A stretch of DNA of 64,000 bases, taken from assembly GCA_027475525.1 (NCBI GenBank), contig JAMWFC010000116.1:3086148-3150147 (forward strand), written 5' to 3'. Made by a program: the position numbers and the translations under genes. The notes beneath the pieces are model-generated. The model worked only from the letters and a program-made list of their open reading frames with translations, did not search any database and was not told the origin of the DNA. This DNA is from Macrolepiota albuminosa (taxonomy: Eukaryota > Basidiomycota > Agaricomycetes > Agaricales > Agaricaceae). Below, in pieces: positions 54,794 through 64,000 of this stretch. Numbering within the stretch: position 1 is the stretch's first letter; the number at the start of each line of letters is the position of its first letter.

Positions 54794-56143
54794 CTACACG
54801 GTACGTTCCTGAGCAGAAATTCACAGATGAGGCCAAGTGCACTTACTTTGACTTCATCTCCAAGCTTTCTTACTAGAATTGCCGGGCGTTCTGCCGTTTT
54901 TAATCCTGCTTCTCCTTCATCCCAGGTATAGCTGACCGCAATTGCAAGTTTTGTCCCGTCACAATTAAATGCAAGCGACGAGATAGGATTTGCAAATTTC
55001 GGATACTGACGCAGTCGCTTTTTCACCTTGTGATCCCATATAGATACCGTGGCATCTGAACCAGCGGATGCGAATGTATTATACCTGGAGTCATGTCAGG
55101 AAAAGGCAGATGAAAAGACTGGAGAACTGACATAGGGTGGAATGCGAGGGCATTAACTGGCCAAACGTGATCAACGTCATTGATAGTTTGACGATGACAC
55201 TTGAATGCATATTTCCTTTCCTGTACGGCTGGAGAAGGGTCAAAATATTCAACCGCGATACGGCCTTCTACGGAAGCAGTCGCGTAGCCTGATTACACAA
55301 AAGTACGTCGTGGTGTGATCCAAGATGTAAAGAGAATTTGCCATACCTTGGCCGTCGGGCATACATGCCAAGGATCTTGTCATGAATTTGAGGCTGCTTT
55401 CGCGTTGTTGCAAAGGAGCGTCCATTCTACGGACGTCGTATATGTTAAATAGTCGACTAGCCATGGCTGCGACCAGGGTATTGTTAACAAGGTCAATTTG
55501 ATATACACGTTCAGGCGTGTCGTGTGAGGATTGTTGTGGGCTGCTTGCGCGCGAGTCCCAGAATCTAAGAGTACGGTCCCAGGAACCAGTTATGAGGACA
55601 TCTGTAGGGACATCAGTGGCATTGCAGAGATCAAGGCGAGAAGCGCACTCGATTCACGCAAATAGGCCATGGTAGAAATAGAATCATTATGGGCACCAAG
55701 ATTGCGCATATTTTCTGAACCAAGATCCAACCTACACTGTATATCAGCTAATGCTCTGAATAAAAAAGGGACTGTGCAACACACTCTCGGATTGAAGTAT
55801 CTAGGCCTCCACTGAAGGCATGGGTGGCATCTGAGAAACAGCACGCTAGAACTGGTGCTCTGTGGTCGAACTTTGCCTTCGCCTCGCCTTCATTTCCTTC
55901 CTTGTCCCCGACTTCGTACAATCTGACGGTCTAATAGTTGGGCGTGAGAACATCAATTGTTTCAGCAGAGAAAGGGAACTCACTGCATCCCATGATGAAA
56001 CTAATAAGCGATCAGGATTTGTGGGAGAATAGCGAACAGAGGATATGCTGTCGAATGGAGGAGAAGCAAGCGTTATCTGGTCGTCTTGATACTCATTAAT
56101 GAAAGCAGAGGTTGAGCTTAGGAGGCACATACTTACCACTCAT
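54794..56143 (-). CDS. BUB3: Mitotic checkpoint WD40 protein BUB3
   Basis: Eight exons: 56143-56137, 56084-55984, 55930-55785, 55731-55658, 55601-55347, 55288-55132, 55084-54847 and 54808-54794; all phases agree and give 330 aa, the usual BUB3 length. The protein starts MSDDQITLASPPFDSISSVRYSP and shows the WD40 blades typical of BUB3: LLVSSWDATVRLYE, VLITGSWDRTLRFWD, NTFASAGSDATVSIWD, and the signature KKRLRQYP..ISSLAF..DGTKLAIAVSYTWDEGE near the end. The tail is short (GDEVKERTV). BUB3 binds BUB1 and MAD3/BUBR1 at kinetochores in the spindle assembly checkpoint; the sister family RAE1 is less likely because of the YTWDEGE segment. Divergent with the auxilin gene; the start codons are 181 bp apart. 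Confidence 0.93.
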
Positions 56144-56324
56144 TTCTTGTTCGACGACTACACAAGCTAGTCTGAGTTTGAATTAACCAATGACTTTTCG
56201 CCATTCAACCCACCCTAAACTCCTAGCACATCGCCGACCACGACGTCAAAACATCCCGCTCATCGCTGGCCACGACGGGCTCATTATCTTCCCTGTTTCT
56301 AATTGTTCTGCAAAAATCTCCCCA
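56144..56324. promoter_or_regulatory. Shared promoter region of BUB3 and the auxilin gene
   Basis: 181 bp between divergent start codons must hold both promoters and 5' leaders. No TATA box is obvious; CACGACG and CATCGCCGACC-type sequence are present. If the upstream ATG at 56190 were used, only 46 bp would remain. Confidence 0.5.
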
Positions 56325-58971
56325 ATGTCCGACTCTTTTGCTGATCTTTGGAATTCATCAGCCCCTCCTAAGTCGCAACCACAAAAGCTCGGATCAGTTT
56401 TAACAAGGAATGCCTTGAAACCAGTTCAACCTGATGTGTTTTCGTTGCTATCGTCGGCAGGGTCGTCTAACCACAGTTCACGGTCGATGTCGCCTGTTGT
56501 CGCTGGGGGTCCATCCCAACGAACAACTCAGAATTCTGTCACGACCTCGTTATCTAACGGTGGCGATGACGCCTTCAGCAGTCTGCTAAGTGGTTCGCTA
56601 GTGACAAGCACTAATGGTAAAACCGGGATGACCATGGCTGAGAAAGCAGCAGAGGCAGAGCGGCAGAAGCTGGGAAATCTTAGTGGCCACGAGCAGATAA
56701 TCAAGCCAGCAGCCACTTCGAACGTTTGGGATGGGCTTGATAGCCTTGCAATTGCCAGTACAAAAACTGTGCCATCATCGTCTAAGCATCAACAAGCAGT
56801 ATCCATCGATGACTGGGCCCCCGATACACTAACATCACAAACAGCTAGTTTTACAGGTCCGGCAGAACTGGCCTCTCCACATGCGTCCATAGTTATGACA
56901 CAGGACAACGATTGGTTAAATGAATTTGTAAACGAACCCATGTCCCAGCTTGAGCCTCAAACTATCAGTGATCAATTCAAGTCCAAGCTGCCATCGTTGC
57001 AACATGCAACCTTCGATTTTGGCGATCGCCAAGACACTTTCTTGGGAGACGATTTTAACTCCGAGGATGATATTCTTGGTGCTTTAAGTAAACCCATTGA
57101 CACTCTTCCGAAACGCCGATCTCTTTTCGTGCGTCTTTCACTTATGAGATTGTTTGAATGGATGACCGAGTACATTCTAGTCGCAAAATGGTTCAACCTT
57201 GCCAGAAAGTTCGACGCAAATTGAGGGAACACCCTCATCCAGATCTGTTTCCCCGCCCCCGCACATACTTGGGCAGATTGTAGAAATTGGTTTTTCAGTA
57301 CAGCAAGCTCGCAACGCCCTCGCTGCTACAGATACAGGGCTTGATGTTCAGGCTGCATTAGAAACATTACTGGAAAATGGAGTAGCGTCTGGCGCCCCTA
57401 CTACGCAATCTTCAATCCAATCACCTACTTGCAGCCCTGCGCTACGTAGTGCTTCACGGTTGGTGTCCCATGATCGTGAACGAACTATAAATTCTTCCGC
57501 AAGCTCTCAACAGGATATCCGGGAGCAGGCGGACAAACTTATAACCCACGCAAGCGAGATTGGGATGAATATGTTCAATAAGGCGACTTTATTCTGGAAG
57601 GAGGGCAAGGAGCGCGTTCAGAAGGCGTATATTGACCGGACGGCGGTAGCGACTGGGTCGTCGAGTGGGCGGCCTAGATGGATGACTGAACAGGTGTCAC
57701 AAGGCAATGAGATTCCACGGCAGAAGACATCCGGGGGCCCTGGTGCGCCACTTTTTGGTGAAGTTAAGTCGACGCCGCAGCCAAAAGAAGATAAAGTACC
57801 AGAAATCAAGCCTAAGCCTAATGCAACGGATCTCTTTTCTGACAGACAGTCCATTGCCTACGTTTCGCCCTTCCGCCGTCGCATACCTGCTGATATCTCT
57901 ACGCCGCGCAATATCTCCCCTCCTGCTCGTATTGCCGTACGTCAGCCTCCGCCTCTACGACAACGAGTCAATCTCGTTTCTGCCTCGCCGTCAGTGCTTT
58001 CCACCGCCTATGAGCACAAAGAAGCAGGATCAGCAAAGTTCAAGCTTGGACAGTACGCAGAGGCTGAAAGGACCTATACCTTAGGCATCGATGTGCTACC
58101 ATCAGGGCACCTACTACTCGTGCCGCTCCTCAACAACCGTGCACTGGCAAGGCTGCGCATCGGCGATTATACCGGGGCTGTTGCTGATTCTGGGGCTGTA
58201 TTGGATCTTATTGGCGCTGGCTATCATCCTCAGCGCGAAGAAAAAGTGGTAAGGGAGGAAGAAGGCGCGGGTGTTGATCTCGGTGACGCGCTAGTGAAGG
58301 CTTTAAAGCGGAGAGCAGAGGCATGGGAAGGAAGGGAGAAATGGGAAGAGGCTACGAGGGACTGGGGCATACTTTCGGGGCTGGAGTGGGCTGGGCAGAA
58401 GGTGAGAAGCGAGGCAGCAAGGGCGGCGGGAAGATGTAGGAAGATGGTGGCACAGAAGAAGGAGACTGGAACAACGATATCCAAACTTTTGACATCCGAA
58501 CCAAGAGCTATGGCCGTCAAACCTGCTTCACTATCCCCGTGCTCTGTACCCTCTCGGGCGTTAGAGAATTTGCGAATTGTGAATCATGCCGCGGAGGCAG
58601 AGGACCAATTACGACATGAACTTAAGGACACTGTCGACGCGAAGCTCCTGGCATGGAGAGGAGGGAAGGAGACCAATATCAGAGCATTGCTAGGGAGTCT
58701 TGATACCGTGCTATGGCCTGAGCTTGGCTTGCAAAAGGTCGGAATGGCAGAGCTTGTGATGCCTGCTCAGGTGAAAAACAGGTATACAAGGACAATTGCA
58801 AAACTTCATCCGGACAAGGTAAGCCATTGAGGTTCTTCCACGGTCACTTGCATGGACACATCAATATCTCGTATCTAGCTCAGCTCGGGAAACACAACTG
58901 TGGAACAAAGGATGATTGCTAATGGTGTTTTTGGGGCACTAAATGAAGCGTGGAATGTATTTAAACAATAG
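56325..58971 (+). CDS. SWA2: Auxilin-like clathrin-uncoating J-protein (SWA2 homologue)
   Basis: Three exons, 56325-57128, 57181-58818 and 58879-58971, in phase 0, about 844 aa. MSDSFADLW at 56325 is preferred; an in-frame ATG at 56190 would add 45 residues without conserved look. Order: disordered Ser/Pro-rich N-terminus, UBA domain near residues 293-332 (ILGQIVEIGFSVQQARNALAAT), disordered middle, TPR repeats near 540-660 (EHKEAGSAKFKLGQYAEAERTY, LLNNRALARLRIGDYTGAV), and a C-terminal J domain near 770-844 with HPDK at the exon 2/3 junction followed by EQRMIANGVFGALNEAWNVFK. UBA-TPR-J is the layout of yeast Swa2/Aux1, which recruits Hsp70 to strip clathrin from vesicles in the cytoplasm. 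Confidence 0.92.
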
Positions 58972-59847
58972 AGTTGGGTCACTGATGTGCAGCACCATCG
59001 ATAGTCTTAGTCAATTTCATAACTGCCAGACTTCGAGGTTTGGATATACTTTTTTTCTGTACAAGGCTAGGTCTACACTGACAAGAGGGGATCACGTGAG
59101 CTATATGACATATTAAGTTTTTTTTTCTTTGGAAACCTGACCTTTTGCCATACAGTCACCTCTATCATGATCCATTGGGAGTAAAATCTATACTCTCTGA
59201 AACTCCATAGATTTTGTGTTGACTGGCTTGATTTGCAGAGAAATGCAACATTTTCTTGCAAACTTAGCATGCCCAATGCAATTATAGGCTAAGTCACTGT
59301 ATTTGTGACATCACTCAGCTATGTCATCAAATTGGAATCCACTGTGAGGGAACTTTAGAGCAGAATCACCAGAAACTCATCTCCAAAGAAAGCACCATCT
59401 GCTAGAAAGTTAGAGCACTTTCCAACTGCCAAGTCACATTTATTCTTACAAAGAGAACAAAGCAAGCGTGATGGATACTGCTCCGAGTCAAAGACCTTGT
59501 TCTTTAATTGTCCAAATGCGCACCACGAGGCACTGAGGAACCATTTCGAGTCATTCCACACATTTACTCGTGTCACTACAACTCCCATTTTGCTCAGAGT
59601 CAACAATGATACTCATTGCTGCTAAAATTGATAATGACAGTCCTGATAGTAAACTGGTATGGAGATGAAGTATGGTCCACGTAAATATGTTGTGATTATG
59701 AAATTGAGATCGGACATTAGCCCTGAAGGCCTGATCAGCCGAGAAGTCCAAAGGAAAGTGTCTACAAAAGAGAAAATTAAGATTATCAAGTCCAAATACT
59801 AGATATAATGTACCGGGAAGCCAAAAGTATATGAAAGACACAGAAAC
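58972..59847. other. Intergenic region between auxilin and chitin synthase genes
   Basis: The genes converge here. The only recognisable content is the retrotransposon relic at 59255-59411. 59412-59847 shows no gene I can support. Confidence 0.5.
59255..59411 (+). mobile_element. Relic of a family-2 LTR end, primer-binding site and gag start
   Basis: GCATGCCCAATGCAATTATAGG...ATGTCATCA (to 59329) followed by AATTGGAATCCACTGTGAGG and AGCAGAATC.CCAGAAAC parallels B at 19185-19330 base for base, with CG replaced by TG or CA. It shows that the same element family once sat, or left a fragment, in the host gene region. Confidence 0.75.
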
Positions 59848-62800
59848 TCAAGTCTGTCCAAGCAAAGCCCTGTCAATCGCTGCGTTGATAGTGGCTTTGC
59901 GCGTTGTCAAGTCCGTACCAAAAACTCCCTCTAACTGACGACGGATTTCGCGTTTAGTAACGGTATTCAGGTCTGCACCACGAAGAATATCTTGGACAGC
60001 GCGGTCAATGTTCACATCCGTTGGGGATCCAGGCGTATTCACATTGTCAGGACTGGTTGTTAAAGGGATAGGCATCTCGAGGTAATTTGTCACAGGCCGT
60101 GATGGTGCGGGTTGATGGAGCATGCTACCGGTTTCTCCCATACGGAAATTAGACTGAGGTGTATTCCGGCCTGAATTATACCCTGGTGGGGGATGTATCC
60201 CCACCTGAGAAGGTGCTGGAGAATAACTGCGCGGATCGTAATAAGTTTCGCGGCCATATATTGAAGCAGTGTGGGATTCGGCATATCCTTCTCCCTTCGT
60301 TTTCGTAGGAGGTACCCAAGAGCCAATACTGTGATTTGACTCCTTGTCCCAGAGCTCGTTTTCCTGTAGAGATAATCAGAACAATAATATGATACTATAC
60401 TTGTGATGAATCGACTCACATAGTCAGTCCATGATTTAAGAGGTATAGATCGAGGATCAAACTTTCCCTCGTCCTGAAAAACGATAGACCCAGAAGTAGA
60501 AGATGAGGTAACGGATACGTACGTGGACAATCAGTTTTTTGCCTGATTCACCGAGAACAACTCGAGTCTGACCCCATGAAAAGTCATCCATCCTCCAAAA
60601 CGAATATAAAGGAAGGAAGAAGGAGAAGGCAGGAATAGCAATGATGTAGAACGCCATCCATCCGATCATATCCCATTTACGCCTCAGAACGAAGACCGCC
60701 GCTTGTAGACCATAGATCGCCCCAATCAGAATAAGAGCCAGTTTGGGAATAGGCTTGTCTTGCCCGACAACTTGGTATATCAGGTAGGCAATCTGTCCAT
60801 TGATAAGTAAACAAAAGCGGCTCCCCCTGGAGGGATGGAGGGGAGACGTACATAGAGAACCGTCACAGGCTGCGTCAAAGTAGACACCAGATCTATCATG
60901 ACGATAAAACGCATAGAGAAACAACAAAATCCGCAAAGTTGCTCCAAGAAGATCAACTCTCCGAGATTGTGGACTGTGGAGTTGATCCAACGACGGCGCT
61001 GTGACAACAAGACCTTCCAGTCGTCAGGAGCAACGGTGTAGGCGTGCGCATCCCGGACAAATTGGGTTTTAAATAATGGGAAGTGTTTGAGGAGGAGTGT
61101 CGTTAGATATCTGTCCTCTCCGAGATGAAGTAGATTCTTCATGTGCAAGGTATCAACCCGATTCTCAGAATAATCTTCAATTATCTGGTTGGATATAAGG
61201 AGTGGTTTGTGTGTATCTGGAGACCGGAGGCGATAGAGCGTGAAACAACCAGGAAGGCATGTAACAGAACCAAAGAGGCTCTCAAAAGCTTTTGCCATGT
61301 GGTGAGAGATGAAATACTCGTACACCTATTTTCGCATGATCAGTAAAGCTAGGTTTGGACGGACTTACAAGCGCTTTTACCTGCATCATCGTAATCAAAG
61401 ATTGCTTGGCGTTGGCTAACTCAGTTTCCCCACAAACGCCCAAGAGTTTCTTATCATGTATCATCCTAGTTTACGGAATAAGTACTGAAGAAATAGGCAG
61501 GTAGATGAGGTCGGCTTACGCTGAGATAAGTCTATTGACCGAGAAAGGATCGACCGTTGTATCAGCATCAATCATGAAGAGATATTCGTAAAATGTCGGA
61601 TTGACACCGATGACATTCTTGATTTGGTGGTACATTTCTAGCTCCAGTGGATTCATGGGGGTGTTGAAGTGCACCTGGAAAACACATGTGTTAAAAGCCA
61701 ACCCTGAGCATTTACATTCGCAAACTACCTTATTCAAAAAGCGCATAATTAACATCTGTGAATCTCGTTTGCCGCGGTTTCCAGGTCGTGATCTCTCTGT
61801 AGGCTTGCCAACTTTGACAACGACAAGATACGGGACGACATGACCTGCGCATTCGTACAAGCCAGAATAAACTTTGCCCATGTTATGCTGTTTCGCTCCT
61901 TCCCCTAGCGACAAGAAGCTGAGGGGCTCCGGATCAAGGTTAGGATCCGCACCAAGTATGTCAAGCACAATCCTTGGAGTAGGGCGATCATTTCCCGAGC
62001 CCACAATCATACCGTCACATATGACTAGAAGGAGTTTCCGCTTGTCGTCGTACTTCAACTGCGCCAGAGAATCAATCGTTTTGCGCAAAGATGCGTCACC
62101 TTCCGTATAACAAGGTACTTGGCAAATAACGAACTTGTCATGATCCTCGGGAGCGCGCGGCGCAGAAAAGTTAATCGAAGCCAGAAACTTGAAGCCAATG
62201 ACGGTAATCATGATAATTGATAAACTGAGTAAAAGGTACGTGGAAAATTGGCATTGGGTCGAGTTACGATTGTCGACTTGACCGATTGTAAACAGATTCC
62301 GAAGGCAAATTTTCTGGCGGGCAAGAACAACGGAGTCGATCGCCAAACTATCGAGCTGTTTCGTAATGTCTTTGCCTGCATTGAATTTGAAAACGTCCAG
62401 GACAGAAGAATCCATGAAATTTGTATTGGTCGAGGGCGCTTGCATCCCATATGGAGCTCTCACAGCTGGTGGGCTTGTGATGTAGTTGGTGACGTCGTAG
62501 ATGAGTCCATTGTAAATACCAACAGAACGGCCCTGAACGGCCATGTTCCTGATTTCTTTAGGTGTGTAACCAACGAAGCCTCGGCGGGCAGTGTAACGCA
62601 TGCGGACCATGTTCTCGAAGTACCAATCCGGCCGCGAATCGTTGGTGAAAGCGCGGAAATCATGGTAGACAGCATTGGGGTCAGACACATTCCTCGAGTC
62701 TAAGATGACGTACGGGCTGACATTGCCATCCACACCATTGCAGAGCGCGCTGACCTTGAAATGATCAATCACAACATGGATCAACTGGAATATGACAAAT

Positions 62801-64000
62801 AGCTTACTTGGACCGGAAAAAGATTATCTGCTATCTGGCCACCATATTTGAGAATAGCCGGTGAAGGAATAACGCTAATGATTCGTTGATGAGCAGCAGC
62901 AATGGTGGTCAAGTCGAAGACTTCGCCTCGGATTGCTGTCAGAACATTATTGGGTGACAAGGTGCTGGAGTGGGATGCGAGTTCGTTCATATTAAAAACA
63001 TGCTCCGTGGGGCAGATGAGTAAGTTGAGGAATCCAATAACGAAGATTGCACCGGCGCATGCCAACCAGATGAGGATGTTAAGGGCAAGCTTCTCCCTCC
63101 ACGCCTGACGAACGTCCATGCGCTTCATCCTCCCAAACCATGACAGAAAAAATGATGGTATCCAGAACGTCAACATCCAGCACAAAGCAACCCACTTTCT
63201 TCGAGCTGAGCTCTCCTTTAGCACCTCTGTCGTCTCACCATCCTGAATTTCTCCGGGTAATACTTCCTTATCTCCCAGCAAAGCCTTCTTGTTCTCGTTT
63301 TGGAACATGTTGCGAGATGGAGCATACGACTCAGAACCATAATTCGTCATCGAGTCATCATGATCACGCTGACTAGTAAAAGGACTGCGCCCATCAAAAT
63401 CATCGCTGCGTAGAGACTTGTTCTCTTCATACTCATCGTACATATCTGCCCGCTGGAAGGGAGAAGCATTGGGGACGAGAGGAAGAGCCTGATTTGATGC
63501 ATTATCCTGTTCACGGTATGATCCCCAAGGCACAGGAGATACTTCCCCTGGTGCCATACCCGACGAGAGGTAAGGAGCGTAGGGATCACTGATGCCACGC
63601 GAATTGAGTCCAACATCTGCCTCCGCATCCCGTAAACGGTTCCGCTTTTGTTCCTCGACGTCGCGAGAACGAATGCCATCTTCAAAAGTGTGAAAAGCCA
63701 AGTGAGAGAGGAAAACCTGATACATAATGTCAAAATAAAATCTTTTCTGGAGATGAGCGACCACACCTTGTGCTGGCCGATGACAAGGTCTCTCTCAGTC
63801 AATCCAAAAGTCGTTCTCGCCTGCTGAATCCTTTCCAGCGCTTCACCCTCTGACACACCTGCTGCTTCCAAACCAGCCGAATAGCGCTCGCAAAACTCAT
63901 CTGGGGTCATCCCAACCTCAAATACATTGATCGATCGCTTTGCAATCTCCACCAACCCAACGCTGCGTACTTGACCCTTTACACTCCTCCCTTCCAGCTG
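59848..64000 (-). CDS. Chitin synthase, myosin-type class V-like, 3' part (gene runs off the right edge)
   Basis: Visible exons: 64000(+)-63767, 63716-62808, 62784-61729, 61674-61520, 61465-61381, 61325-60852, 60792-60523, 60473-60420 and 60363-59848, consistent in phase, giving about 1,250 residues. In order: the post-motor segment ([12 protein letters not shown]), a disordered stretch, membrane helices ([40 protein letters not shown]), a cytochrome-b5-like domain, another helix, then the glycosyltransferase-2 chitin synthase core with [25 protein letters not shown] and QRRRWINST, more helices, and a C-terminal DEK_C-like domain ([23 protein letters not shown]). That order is known from class V enzymes; the motor domain itself would lie beyond 64000. 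It makes cell-wall chitin at the plasma membrane. One intron is only 23 nt (62807-62785), so that junction could be wrong. Confidence 0.9.

Noticed and set aside
54712..55026. 104-codon minus ORF as a separate gene
   Set aside because: It is BUB3 exon 7 read through the last intron; splicing to the short final exon gives the expected tail.
1..64000. CRISPR array, tRNA or rRNA genes, envelope gene
   Set aside because: No regularly spaced repeats, tRNA-like folds or rRNA sequence were noticed, and no ORF with signal peptide plus membrane anchor lies after pol; the extra genes are antisense and not envelope-like.

Overview
The window is fungal nuclear DNA, most likely from a basidiomycete (Agaricomycete). 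Evidence: short 45-60 nt GT-AG introns, a BUB3 gene with seven introns, an auxilin/SWA2-type gene and a myosin-type (class V-like) chitin synthase, all next to a large nest of Ty3/gypsy-like LTR retrotransposons. The organism is inferred from family content and intron style only.

Layout. 1-47,298 is almost entirely nested retrotransposon. Element A (+ strand, 138-7,196) is heavily decayed. Element D (- strand) is the outer element: truncated 3' LTR at 7,198-7,394, body in pieces, 5' LTR at 46,224-47,298. D is split by a composite LTR (15,083-17,055) and by element B (+, 18,246-44,836, target-site duplication GCGT). B is split inside its own 3' LTR by element C (-, 28,832-44,044, duplication CYGA). 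C carries two later solo-LTR insertions. 47,299-54,100 is AT-rich relic DNA: LTR and pol fragments, a LINE-like RNase H remnant and a pair of inverted repeats. 54,794-64,000 is host DNA: BUB3 (-), an auxilin homologue (+) and the 3' part of a chitin synthase (-) that runs off the right edge.

Main point. These retrotransposons carry spliced genes on the strand opposite to gag-pol, between pol and the 3' LTR. B has one (alpha: six exons, about 702 aa, open throughout). C and D have three (alpha, beta, gamma); A keeps beta and gamma. Alpha has a six-cysteine cluster, and the first exons of all three genes look like diverged copies of one module. Element DNA is also crowded with the degenerate pentamer TRSCG on both strands, and every scorable integration duplicated a 4-bp site with CG at its centre. 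By analogy with plant transposons that encode anti-silencing DNA-binding proteins, the antisense genes plus the dispersed CpG motif may form a self-protection or regulatory system; that is inference. The copies are being eroded by C-to-T changes at CpG sites, and no gag-pol here is fully intact.

Quality caution. Eight tandem duplications, all with a period of exactly 77 bp, occur at unrelated places. Several break reading frames and at least some are probably assembly artefacts.
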